Below are positions 44,176 to 52,157 of a stretch of DNA of 64,000 nucleotides, piece by piece (the first letter of the stretch is position 1; every line of letters begins with the position of its first letter). The stretch covers positions 1,550,001-1,614,000 of the forward strand of contig NZ_CP066203.1 in the NCBI RefSeq assembly GCF_017310545.1. Direction: 5' to 3'. The notes under the pieces were generated by a model, which ran no database searches, had not been told where the DNA came from, and saw nothing but the letters and a program-made list of their open reading frames with translations. This stretch comes from Methylacidimicrobium sp. B4 (GTDB lineage: Bacteria > Verrucomicrobiota > Verrucomicrobiia > Methylacidiphilales > Methylacidiphilaceae). The translations under genes and the position numbers were made by a program.

Positions 44176-44884
44176 GGGCAGTTCTAGCCTCTGCGCCGAA
44201 AGGCAGAGAGCCGACGGAGAGAAAGAGCCTGAGCCCGTCGGTCGAGGCGAGCAAAGGTTCGCAGGCGCGCTCCGGATGGGGCATGAGCCCGACCACGTTC
44301 CCTTCCTCGTTGGAAATTCCGGCAATGTTGGCCAGTGACCCGTTCGGGTTGGATTCGAGGGTGGTCTCGCCTCGGGCATCGCAATAGCGGAAAAGGATGG
44401 AGCCCGACCTTTCGAGTCGATCGAGCGTCGACGGGTCGGCGTAGTACCGTCCCTGGCCGTGCGCGATTGGCATTCGGACCACTTCCCCGGAGGCATAGCC
44501 CCGGGTAAAGACGCAGCAGCTACTTTCGACACGCAAGCAAGCCGGATGGCAATGGAAGAGGCCGTCGACGTTGGTCAGCAAAGCGCCGGGGAGGAGCCCC
44601 GCTTCGCAGAGAATCTGAAATCCGTTGCAGATCCCAAGGACGGGCAAGCCGTTACGAGCCGCCCGCGCCACCGCCGCCATGACGGGAGAAAAGGCGGCGA
44701 TCGCCCCGGACCTCAGATAGTCGCCGTAGGAGAATCCTCCCGGAAGCACGACGGCATCGACGGTCGGCAACACCCGCTCGTCGTGCCAGATTGCCACCGC
44801 CTCATGGCCAAGGACGCGCTGCAGCACGGCAAGGCAGTCGCGATCGCAGTTCGAACCGGGAAAGACGACGACGCCCCATCTCAT
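44153..44884 (-). CDS. purQ: phosphoribosylformylglycinamidine synthase, glutaminase subunit
   Basis: 243 residues, class I glutamine amidotransferase. Catalytic Cys in [20 protein letters not shown] and His/Glu in [13 protein letters not shown]-terminus [15 protein letters not shown] and [19 protein letters not shown] are family signatures. It supplies ammonia to PurL with PurS. ATGA overlap with purS. Confidence 0.95.
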   Translation of the reverse strand: MRWGVVVFPGSNCDRDCLAVLQRVLGHEAVAIWHDERVLPTVDAVVLPGGFSYGDYLRSGAIAAFSPVMAAVARAARNGLPVLGICNGFQILCEAGLLPGALLTNVDGLFHCHPACLRVESSCCVFTRGYASGEVVRMPIAHGQGRYYADPSTLDRLERSGSILFRYCDARGETTLESNPNGSLANIAGISNEEGNVVGLMPHPERACEPLLASTDGLRLFLSVGSLPFGAEARTAHVHSAAR

Positions 44885-45141
44885 GGAACCGCTTCGATGT
44901 GGAGCTCGAACTCCTCGACGACGGGGTTGGACAGAAAATCGCGGGCGATCGCTTCCAGCCGGGGGCGTATTGCGGCCAGGTCACCCTCGCCCGGAATCTC
45001 CAACTCGATTTCCTTGCCGACGCGCACCCTTTCCACAGAGGCCAGCCCGAAGTGGGCTAACGCGTGGCGAACGGTCTCTCCTTGGGGATCGAAGACGGAG
45101 CGTTTCGGCAGAATCGATACGCGGGCTCGGATCATCGCCAT
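44881..45141 (-). CDS. purS: phosphoribosylformylglycinamidine synthase subunit PurS
   Basis: 86 residues. Typical PurS small subunit: [42 protein letters not shown]. It bridges PurQ and PurL in the three-subunit FGAM synthase. It starts six nt after the purB stop and overlaps purQ by four bases, so the three are co-translated. purL is not in the window. Confidence 0.93.
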   Translation of the reverse strand: MAMIRARVSILPKRSVFDPQGETVRHALAHFGLASVERVRVGKEIELEIPGEGDLAAIRPRLEAIARDFLSNPVVEEFELHIEAVP

Positions 45142-45147
45142 CGCAAT

Positions 45148-46455
45148 CTACGGTTCCGGTGCTTCCAAGCCAACTCTTTTGAAGGTCTCCCCGACATGGC
45201 GGCAATAGGTCTTCCAATCGCACGCATGCTCGATCTCCTCGGGGGAGAGAAGCCCGGCGATCCTCGGCGTGTCGTGCAGGTAAACGGCAAAGGGCTCCTT
45301 CCCTCGCCAGCATCGCATCGCCGCCTCCTGAACCAGCTCGTAGGCATCCTTGCGCGACAAGCCCTTTCGTACCAGGGCGAGAAGAATGCCCTCCGAGGCA
45401 TAGAGTCCCTTCGATCGTGCCAGATTCTCAGCCATCCGCTCGGGATAGACCGACTGATCGGCTACGAGGCGGTCCAAAATGACGAGCATATAATCGAGGG
45501 TCGCGGTGGCGTCGGGAAAGAGCACCCGTTCGGCGGAAGAGTGGGAGATGTCGCGCTCGTGCCAGAGCGGCACATTCTCCATGGCGGCCAGAGCGTAGCC
45601 GCGCAAGAGGCGCGCAAGGCCGCAGAGCCGCTCGGAAAGGATCGGATTCCTCTTGTGAGGCATGGCGCTGCTCCCCTTTTGTCCCTTCGCGAAAGGCTCC
45701 TCCACCTCGAGGACCTCGGTTCGCTGCAAATGGCGAAACTCGATCGCCCACCGCTCGATGCTCGCGCCAATCAGGGCGAGGGTCGTAGCCAGGTTGGCAT
45801 GGCGGTCTCTCTGAATGATCTGGTTGGAAGCGGGGGCGGGGGTGAGGCCGAGCCTGCGGCACACCTCTTCTTCCACCGCGGGGTCCAGATGGGCGTAGGT
45901 CCCAACCGCACCAGAGAGCTTCCCGACCGAAATTTGCTCCCGAGCAGCGAGAAGCCGGTCGGTAGCGCGGCCGAACTCATCATACATCAGGGCCAGCTTG
46001 AGGCCGTAGGTGACCGGCTCGGCATGGACACCATGGGTCCGGCCGATCATCGGCACGAAAGCGTAACGGCGTGCCTGCTCACCAATGGTCATGCGGAGGG
46101 CGAGCAGGTCTTGGTGAAGCAGGTCGCAGGCCGCCCGAAGCTGAAGGGCAAGGGAGGTATCGAGCACGTCCGAGGAGGTGAGGCCATGATGGAGCCAGCG
46201 ACCCGCCGGCCCCGCATGGGAGGCGACCTCCTCCAGGAAGGCGAGGATTTCGTGTTGGGTCTGCACTTCCCTCTTCTCGATCTCATCCGGAGAAAAGCTC
46301 ACGCGCTCGCGAATCTGGGCAGCCTCGTCGGCGGGAACGCGGCCCAGGCGTGCCATCGCCTCGACGGCGAGCAGCTCGATTTCCAACCAGAGCTCGAGGC
46401 GACGCTCTTCGCGCCATATGGCGCGCATGGGCTCGCGACTATATCGTGCCAGCAT
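45148..46455 (-). CDS. purB: adenylosuccinate lyase
   Basis: 435 residues from MLARYSREPMRAIW (46455; Met at 46428 is an alternative). Fumarase/aspartase superfamily: LHHGLTSSDVLDTSLAL, IGRTHGVHAEPVTYGLK, LSGAVGTYAHLDP, and the signature GSSAMPHKRNPILSERL. It acts in both AMP synthesis and IMP synthesis. First gene of purB-purS-purQ-methyltransferase. Confidence 0.95.
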   Translation of the reverse strand: MLARYSREPMRAIWREERRLELWLEIELLAVEAMARLGRVPADEAAQIRERVSFSPDEIEKREVQTQHEILAFLEEVASHAGPAGRWLHHGLTSSDVLDTSLALQLRAACDLLHQDLLALRMTIGEQARRYAFVPMIGRTHGVHAEPVTYGLKLALMYDEFGRATDRLLAAREQISVGKLSGAVGTYAHLDPAVEEEVCRRLGLTPAPASNQIIQRDRHANLATTLALIGASIERWAIEFRHLQRTEVLEVEEPFAKGQKGSSAMPHKRNPILSERLCGLARLLRGYALAAMENVPLWHERDISHSSAERVLFPDATATLDYMLVILDRLVADQSVYPERMAENLARSKGLYASEGILLALVRKGLSRKDAYELVQEAAMRCWRGKEPFAVYLHDTPRIAGLLSPEEIEHACDWKTYCRHVGETFKRVGLEAPEP

Positions 46456-46502
46456 CCCTTCTTCCGTACGGGCTTCTCTGGGAAAATACAAGAGGAGTTC
46501 GA

Positions 46503-47063
46503 CTAGGCGGGCGTTGGCAGAGCCCAGGAGGCGAGCAGGGTGTAGCGGCTGCCCTCGGGCCGCGTCTCCGAGGAGACCAGCGCCAGCTCCCGCACCGCCC
46601 AGTCGATCGGCGGCTCGAGGCGGTGGAGCAGAACCGGCTGCCGCCGGCTGCTCCGTGGTCGGCACGGCAGGACTGCGCGGCGTGCCAAGGTGATGTGAGG
46701 GGAGAAGGAGCGTCCAAACGATAGAGGGCAGCCCATGGCGCGGAGCCGTGCCCGCAAAGATTCGACCAGATGCGCCAGCCCGGAGTGACCGCTCGGAACG
46801 AGCCAGAGGAGCCCCTCGCGCCCGGCGGGCTGGAAGAGTAGCCGGTCGAGCCGGAGGAAGATGTTGGGGAGAAGAGAGCGGTCCACCAGAGAAAAAAGGG
46901 GACCGGTTCGCTCCTCGTCCACGGAAGGCAGAAAGAGGAGGGTGAGATGAAGGTTCTCCCGCGCGATCCAGCGGCCGGAAACGATCGGCACCAGGTCGCG
47001 CGCGGCGTCTCGGAAGCGCATTTGCTCTTCCATGGTGGGCCAGAGTGCAAAAAAAAGTCGCAT
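46503..47063 (-). CDS. thpR: RNA 2',3'-cyclic phosphodiesterase / 2'-5' RNA ligase family
   Basis: 186 residues. Two H-x-T motifs, HLTLLF (near 38-43) and HITLAR (near 123-128), mark the 2H phosphoesterase fold; N-terminus MRLFFALWPTMEEQ is typical. Acts on RNA or nucleotide 2',3'-cyclic phosphates. It lies 47 nt upstream of purB on the same strand. Confidence 0.9.
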   Translation of the reverse strand: MRLFFALWPTMEEQMRFRDAARDLVPIVSGRWIARENLHLTLLFLPSVDEERTGPLFSLVDRSLLPNIFLRLDRLLFQPAGREGLLWLVPSGHSGLAHLVESLRARLRAMGCPLSFGRSFSPHITLARRAVLPCRPRSSRRQPVLLHRLEPPIDWAVRELALVSSETRPEGSRYTLLASWALPTPA

Positions 47064-47191
47064 GCGGCTCAGCTATGTTCCTTCTCCGCTCTCTTTGGGG
47101 AGCCTGCCGAGCGCCCCCACGCAGGGAAAAGAGAAAAAACGTGCTTCCCCCATAGGAGGCTTCCTCGTAGGGTAGGTCGCCGGAGCTTGTC

Positions 47192-47569
47192 ATGAATCTC
47201 GAGTACGTCCCAGTCTTGTTCCAGATGGTGATCGCGGTCGTCGTTGCCGTCTCGATGCTCGGAGGAGCGATCTTGATCGGTCAGCGGGGACGGAGGACCC
47301 CGGCCAAGGACATCCCCTACGAGTGCGGGAAGGATCCGATCGGTCCGACCAATCCCCGCTTCTCGGTGAAGTTTTACATGGTGGCGATGCTCTTCATCCT
47401 CTTCGACATCGAAACGGTCTTCTTTTTTGTCTGGGCGGTCGTCTATCGTCAGGAGCTGGCCTACGGCCTCCGGATTCTTTTCGCCATGCTTTTCTTCTTG
47501 GCCGTGCTCGGCGTCGGCCTCGTCTACGAGCTGCGGAAAAAGGCGCTCGACTGGACCAGGCAGGGATAG
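47192..47569 (+). CDS. nuoA: NADH-quinone oxidoreductase subunit A
   Basis: 125 residues with three membrane segments. Family signatures: PYECGKDPIGPTNPRFSVKFYMVAMLFILFDIETVFFFVWAVVYR, including the conserved F-D-x-E. It stands alone: no nuoB follows on this strand, and the next gene is convergent four bases later. The rest of complex I must be encoded elsewhere. Confidence 0.95.
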   Translation: MNLEYVPVLFQMVIAVVVAVSMLGGAILIGQRGRRTPAKDIPYECGKDPIGPTNPRFSVKFYMVAMLFILFDIETVFFFVWAVVYRQELAYGLRILFAMLFFLAVLGVGLVYELRKKALDWTRQG

Positions 47570-47573
47570 CGGG

Positions 47574-47900
47574 TCAACCTCGGACGGACTGGAGGGCGGC
47601 GACCCCCACGATGATGCAGGCGATGCCGAGGATCTTCTGCCAGTGGAAGCCTTCGCCCAGGAGCAGGATGCCGATCGTCGCCGTTAGGGCGGTGCCCGTT
47701 CCCGCCCATACCGCGTAGGCGACCCCCATCTCGAGGCCCTTCATCGCGCGCGCAAGGAAGACAAAGGCTCCGGCGTAAAAGACGATCACCAAGCCGGCGG
47801 GAAGGGCGCGGGTGAGCCCATGGGAGATCTTCAAGCAAGTCGTGCCCGCTACCTCGAGGAGAATCGCACCGGACAATAACCACCAACAGAGCGAGCTCAT
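47574..47900 (-). CDS. small multidrug resistance (SMR) family transporter
   Basis: 108 residues, four membrane segments. The essential Glu is in LLSGAILLEVAGTTCLKISHG, then GVAYAVWAGTGTALTATIGILLLGE. The sequence is of the QacE/EmrE-Gdx type; the exported cation (quaternary amine or guanidinium) is not resolvable. No guanidine riboswitch is seen upstream. It is convergent with nuoA. Confidence 0.9.
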   Translation of the reverse strand: MSSLCWWLLSGAILLEVAGTTCLKISHGLTRALPAGLVIVFYAGAFVFLARAMKGLEMGVAYAVWAGTGTALTATIGILLLGEGFHWQKILGIACIIVGVAALQSVRG

Positions 47901-47915
47901 TCGGGGAATCCTTCC

Positions 47916-48461
47916 TCAAGGCCGGACGGCAGGGGTATGCCGCAGATCCTCTGGCAGCTGGTCCGCGGAGAAGACCTCGATCGGCAACCGGAGAAGGGAA
48001 AAGAAGGGGACGCCGAAATCGATCGGCTCCGGGCTCCGGTCGACCAGGCAGGCGATCCCGACGATCCGTCCCCCCGCGCGCCGGGCGGCTTCCACCACCT
48101 CCCGGACCGCTCCTCCGGTCGTTACCACGTCTTCGGCAACGAGCAGCGCTTCGCCCGGAGCGATCGTAAACCGTTTCAAAAAAAGCCGATCCCCTTCCTT
48201 TTCCGTGTAGATATGCCGCCGGTCAAGCTGGCGGGCCAATTCCTGCCCGAGGGGAATGCCTCCCAACGCCGCCGAAATCACCGTGGGGAACGAGAGGTTC
48301 CGGACGCGCCCGGCGAGCAATTCGCAGATTTTCGAGGCCAGCCGGGCGTGCTGGAGGAGGAGGGCGCACTGGAGAAATTGGCGGCTGTGCAAGCCCGAGC
48401 GAAGGAGGAAGTGTCCTTCCAGGAGCGCTCCCGTGGCGCGCAGTTGGTCGAGAAGGTCCAT
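47916..48461 (-). CDS. pyrE: orotate phosphoribosyltransferase
   Basis: 181 residues. PRPP-binding loop LLVAEDVVTTGGAVREVVEAARRAGG; SGLHSRQFLQCALLLQ at the N-terminus and YTEKEGDRLFLKRFTIAPGE before the loop. Converts orotate to OMP. It lies six nt downstream of ridA, sharing its transcript. Confidence 0.93.
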   Translation of the reverse strand: MDLLDQLRATGALLEGHFLLRSGLHSRQFLQCALLLQHARLASKICELLAGRVRNLSFPTVISAALGGIPLGQELARQLDRRHIYTEKEGDRLFLKRFTIAPGEALLVAEDVVTTGGAVREVVEAARRAGGRIVGIACLVDRSPEPIDFGVPFFSLLRLPIEVFSADQLPEDLRHTPAVRP

Positions 48462-48467
48462 GAGCGT

Positions 48468-48848
48468 TTAGCGGTGGGCAATCGCTTCGATCTCGATCCG
48501 GCTTCCTCGGGGGAGCCGGGAGACCGCGACGACGGTACGAGCAGGTCGCGGTGCGGGAAAGTGCCGCGCGTAGATCTCGTTCATCGCCGGGAAATCGTCG
48601 AGATCGCTCAGGAAGAGCGAGACTTTGACGACATGGGCCAAGCTGAACCCTTCTTCGCTCAGCACGGCCTCGAGGTTGCCGATCGCCCGCTCGGTCTGCG
48701 CTTCGATCCCTTCGGGAATCGGCCCGCCATCGAGAGGCAGCGGGAGCTGACCGGAAACAAAGCAGAATTCCCCAATGACGACTCCGGGCGAATAGGGGCC
48801 GATCGGAGCAGGGAGTCCGGGGGGGATGATAGCCTTCTTAACAGCCAT
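48468..48848 (-). CDS. ridA: RidA family enamine/imine deaminase
   Basis: 126 residues. Signature PIGPYSPGVVIGEFCFVSGQLPL, the active-site Arg in RTVVAVSRLPRGSRIEIEAIA, and E near the C-terminus. It clears reactive 2-aminoacrylate formed by PLP enzymes. Upstream of pyrE. Confidence 0.93.
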   Translation of the reverse strand: MAVKKAIIPPGLPAPIGPYSPGVVIGEFCFVSGQLPLPLDGGPIPEGIEAQTERAIGNLEAVLSEEGFSLAHVVKVSLFLSDLDDFPAMNEIYARHFPAPRPARTVVAVSRLPRGSRIEIEAIAHR

Positions 48849-48939
48849 GGCGACTATTGAGGCTCAAGGACCTTGGGTTGACAAGGAATTGCTGCTTGCG
48901 GTTGAAGGGTGGCTTGGCCAGAGTTCACGAGTCGGATCC

Positions 48940-49581
48940 ATGGAGGGGCTCACCACACAGAAACTCGGGCAGGATGTCTTGATCTTCTTTGCGACGATCA
49001 ACCCCGTGGCCACCCTGGGCTTCTTTCTCCAGCTGACCCCGGGTTTTTCCGATCGCGAGCGGGCTTCGGTCGCCCGGCGGGCGGTCCTCTACGCGACGCT
49101 GGTCTTAGTCGGGGCCCTCGTCCTCGGCCAGCTCTTGCTCGAGGCGATGCATGTGAGCGTGGCCTCGTTTCAAGTTGCCGGGGGGGTCGTCCTCTTCCTT
49201 TTCGCCTTGCAGATGATCTTTGCCCACCATGAGGACCCGAAAGGAGCCAAAGGCCAGGACCCGGCGATCTTTCCTTTGGCGATGCCGGTGATTGCGAGCC
49301 CGGAGGCCATCCTGGCCGCCGTCTTGCTGACGGACAACCACGTCTATCCGATTCCGGTCCAAGCGATCGATGCCGGCTTGATGCTTGGCGTCCTCTTGCT
49401 CACCTATCTTGTCCTGCGCGGGGGAGCCCGCATCTCTCGGCTGCTCGGACAGGGCGGGATCGCGCTGCTCGTACAGATCACGGGGCTCATCCTCGCCTCT
49501 CTTTCCGTCGAGATCGTTGCCCACGGGGTCTTGGCCCTCGTCGCATCCAAGGGTGCTACGTCCGTCCACACCTCATGGTAA
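48940..49581 (+). CDS. MarC family integral membrane protein
   Basis: 213 residues from MEGLTTQKLGQDVLIFFATINPVATLGFFLQLT; the longer frame start at 48826 overlaps ridA and is unlikely. Six membrane segments, with the family motif FFATINPVATLGFF and PLAMPVIASPEAILAAVLL. Function of the family is unknown (not multiple antibiotic resistance, despite the name). Confidence 0.85.
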   Translation: MEGLTTQKLGQDVLIFFATINPVATLGFFLQLTPGFSDRERASVARRAVLYATLVLVGALVLGQLLLEAMHVSVASFQVAGGVVLFLFALQMIFAHHEDPKGAKGQDPAIFPLAMPVIASPEAILAAVLLTDNHVYPIPVQAIDAGLMLGVLLLTYLVLRGGARISRLLGQGGIALLVQITGLILASLSVEIVAHGVLALVASKGATSVHTSW

Positions 49582-49593
49582 GCCTCGCCGACG

Positions 49594-50757
49594 GTGAGCG
49601 CAGGACCCATGAATCCAGACGATGAGCTTGGCGTTGTTCCGCTCTGGGGACGGGGGAGCGGATATCTCCTGGCGGAAGAGCCCGTGGAGATCGTTCGGGG
49701 TAGAGGCGAGGAGTGGGAGCGACTGCGGGAGGCCTACCTGGCCCATGCGGGAAGCGGCCCCTTCGGTTCTTCTGGCGGGCTGCTCGGCACGGTCTCCTTC
49801 ACTGGCGACTTTCGCTTCGGCATCTACCGGACTTGGCACAGGAGTGCTGCGCCCTGGCGGGAAGAATCCTGGCGCCGGAGGAGTCCCGGGCATCGGGTCT
49901 TTCCTCGGCCGCTTCCCGCCGCTTCTTCTCGAACAGGGCGCGAGAGGTTCGTTGCGATGGTCCGGGAAGCCCAGGAGTATATCCGATCGGGGGACATCTA
50001 CGTGGTCAACCTCGCCCGGCGGCTCTGGTGGGAAGTTGCGGCCGATCCTTTTCGCCTCTGGGAGTGCCTGCTCGCGCAGGATCGTCCCCCAGGCAGGGGC
50101 TTCCTCAGGACCGAGAACGGATGGCTTCTCTCCGCTTCCCCAGAGCTCTTCCTGCGGATCCGAGGCAGGCGCATCGAGACACGACCCATCAAGGGCACTC
50201 TGCGCCGCTCCCTGCGCGCTGAGGTCGATTCTCCCCTGGCGCTCCAGGCAAATCCGAAGGAGCGAGCGGAGCTGCTCATGGTCACCGACATCGAGAGAAA
50301 TGATCTCGGGCGGGTCTGCCGGTTTGGGACAGTGCGAGTCAGACGGTTTGCGGCGACGACGCGTCATGCCCATCTTTGGCATCTCTATTCTTCGATCGAA
50401 GGGATCCTTCGTCCGGACATCGATCCGGTGAGCGCCCTCTTTGCCTGCCTGCCCGGCGGATCGATCACCGGGGCACCCAAGCGGCGGGCCGCCGAGATCC
50501 TCTCGCGTCTCGAATCCGAGCCCCGGGGACTCTACACAGGGGTTTTCGGATATATCGCCTTTTCCGGAGATGCGGCTTTTACCATGACGATCCGTTCCTT
50601 GGAGGTGACCTCCGAAACGGTTTCCCTAGCGATCGGCAGCGGGATTACCATCGATTCGGACCCCGTCGCGGAATACGAGGAAACCTGCCTGAAGGCGAAA
50701 GCCGGGGAGGAGGCGCTCCGTGCATACGCGGCGGGAGAGAGGAGGGTATGGGGATGA
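49594..50757 (+). CDS. pabB: para-aminobenzoate/anthranilate synthase component I (PabB-like)
   Basis: 387 residues (GTG at 49594; Met-6 at 49609 is an alternative). Chorismate-binding signatures: YIRSGDIYVVNLARR, RPIKGTLRRSLRAE, VTDIERNDLGRVC, CLPGGSITGAPKRRAAEIL, GIGSGITIDSDP-like AIGSGITIDSDPVAEYEET. The length is short for TrpE, and the IKGT lysine suggests aminodeoxychorismate synthase for folate. It overlaps hprK by four bases (ATGA). Confidence 0.87.
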   Translation: MSAGPMNPDDELGVVPLWGRGSGYLLAEEPVEIVRGRGEEWERLREAYLAHAGSGPFGSSGGLLGTVSFTGDFRFGIYRTWHRSAAPWREESWRRRSPGHRVFPRPLPAASSRTGRERFVAMVREAQEYIRSGDIYVVNLARRLWWEVAADPFRLWECLLAQDRPPGRGFLRTENGWLLSASPELFLRIRGRRIETRPIKGTLRRSLRAEVDSPLALQANPKERAELLMVTDIERNDLGRVCRFGTVRVRRFAATTRHAHLWHLYSSIEGILRPDIDPVSALFACLPGGSITGAPKRRAAEILSRLESEPRGLYTGVFGYIAFSGDAAFTMTIRSLEVTSETVSLAIGSGITIDSDPVAEYEETCLKAKAGEEALRAYAAGERRVWG

Positions 50758-51719
50758 CGAGGCCAAAAAGCACGGTCGGCTCGGTGCCGAGAGTTACGGC
50801 AAGAGAGTTCTTTGCGCAGCACGAGGAAGCCCTGCAAGGAAGGCTCGTTGCCGGCCGCTCCGGCTTGGGGCGGATGATCCTGGAAGGCTCCGTGAACCGG
50901 CCGGGCCTCCAGCTTTCGGGATATTTGAAGAACTTCGCCTGGCAAAGGGTCCAGATCATCGGCGCAGGGGAAACTTCCTACTTGAAGAGCCTGGCGACGG
51001 AGGAGGCTCGGGCCAGAGTGCGCGCGATCTTTCTGCGGAAGATCCCCTGCCTGATCGTCTCGCGCGGGATCGTGCCCCCCGACTTTCTGATCGAGGAAGC
51101 GGAGGAGACCGGAACCCCACTCTTCCTTTCGAGCTTGCACACCATGCGCCTGATCAACACGGTGACGATCTGCCTCGAGATGGATTTCGCTCCTCGGGTC
51201 AACGAGCAGGGCAGCATGGTCGATATCCAGGGGATTGGCGTCCTGCTCAAGGGGGCGAGCGGGGTCGGGAAGAGCGAGTGCGTCCTCTCTCTGATCGCCC
51301 GAGGGTATTCCCTGGTTGCGGACGACATCACGACCATCTTTTGCCTGGAGGGGAGAGAGCTGGTGGCCCGTGCCCCCGATATCAGCCGGTTTTACATGGA
51401 GGTCCGAGGAATCGGCATCATCGACGTGACGAGCCTGTTCGGCTTGCGCGCCATTCGGATCGAAAAGCGGGTGGATCTCGTTGCCACCTTGCGCGAGTGG
51501 GAGCCGGGCGACGAGATCGAGCGGGTTGGCCTCGATCAGGACGAGTACGAGATCTTGAATATCCGGATTCCCCATGTTATGATTCCCATTCGTCCTGGCA
51601 GAGACTTGGCAACCCTGGTCGAGGTGGCGGCCCTCGATCAAAAGCTTCGATCGATGGGGCATAATGCCGCTCAGGAATTCAATGAGAAGCTAACGAAGCT
51701 CACCAAGAGAAAGCAATAG
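50754..51719 (+). CDS. hprK: HPr kinase/phosphorylase
   Basis: 321 residues. Walker A GASGVGKSE at 167-175, HPrK/P signature EVRGIGIIDVTSLFGLRAIR, capping region VADDITTIFC. It phosphorylates and dephosphorylates Ser of HPr in response to ATP, phosphate or glycolytic intermediates. The start ATG at 50754 has GGAGGG upstream and overlaps the pabB stop; ATG 50748 is also in frame. Followed 15 nt later by ptsH. Confidence 0.95.
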   Translation: MTRPKSTVGSVPRVTAREFFAQHEEALQGRLVAGRSGLGRMILEGSVNRPGLQLSGYLKNFAWQRVQIIGAGETSYLKSLATEEARARVRAIFLRKIPCLIVSRGIVPPDFLIEEAEETGTPLFLSSLHTMRLINTVTICLEMDFAPRVNEQGSMVDIQGIGVLLKGASGVGKSECVLSLIARGYSLVADDITTIFCLEGRELVARAPDISRFYMEVRGIGIIDVTSLFGLRAIRIEKRVDLVATLREWEPGDEIERVGLDQDEYEILNIRIPHVMIPIRPGRDLATLVEVAALDQKLRSMGHNAAQEFNEKLTKLTKRKQ

Positions 51720-51733
51720 TACGAGCAAGCGCC

Positions 51734-52057
51734 ATGGAGAAACCGGCTGCCGGCAACGCGAACGGAACGGAGAAGGCTGCTGTAGGAGAAGCTGAGGCGG
51801 AGGTCATGATCCGCAACAAGCTTGGGCTCCATGCGCGTCCAGCGGCCATGTTCGTCAAGGTCGCGAACCGCTTCGTCTCGAATATTCAGGTCGAAAAGGA
51901 CGGGGAGGTCGTTAACGGCAAGAGCATCATGGGGATCATGATCCTCGCCGCGAATCAAGGATCCCGCTTGAAAGTATCCGCAAAAGGGCCCGATGCGGCG
52001 GCCGCGGTAATCGCACTGTGCGATCTGGTCCAGAAAAATTTCGATCCGGAGCCTTAG
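51734..52057 (+). CDS. ptsH: phosphocarrier protein HPr
   Basis: 107 residues, about 20 longer than usual at the N-terminus (an Ala/Glu-rich MEKPAAGNANGTEKAAVGEAE). Phosphorylatable His33 is in GLHARPAAMFV; the regulatory Ser64 targeted by HprK is in VVNGKSIMGIMIL. Both sites are present, so both EI- and HprK-dependent phosphorylation are possible. Confidence 0.95.
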   Translation: MEKPAAGNANGTEKAAVGEAEAEVMIRNKLGLHARPAAMFVKVANRFVSNIQVEKDGEVVNGKSIMGIMILAANQGSRLKVSAKGPDAAAAVIALCDLVQKNFDPEP

Positions 52058-52157
52058 CCGGACGTTCCTTTTCGGGGCGCCGGGACTGTCGCGTCCTCCC
52101 ATTTCCAGCTCTTGCCTCTGGCCGGAAACCGCTTCCCTTCCTCCAACGAGTCTCTTC

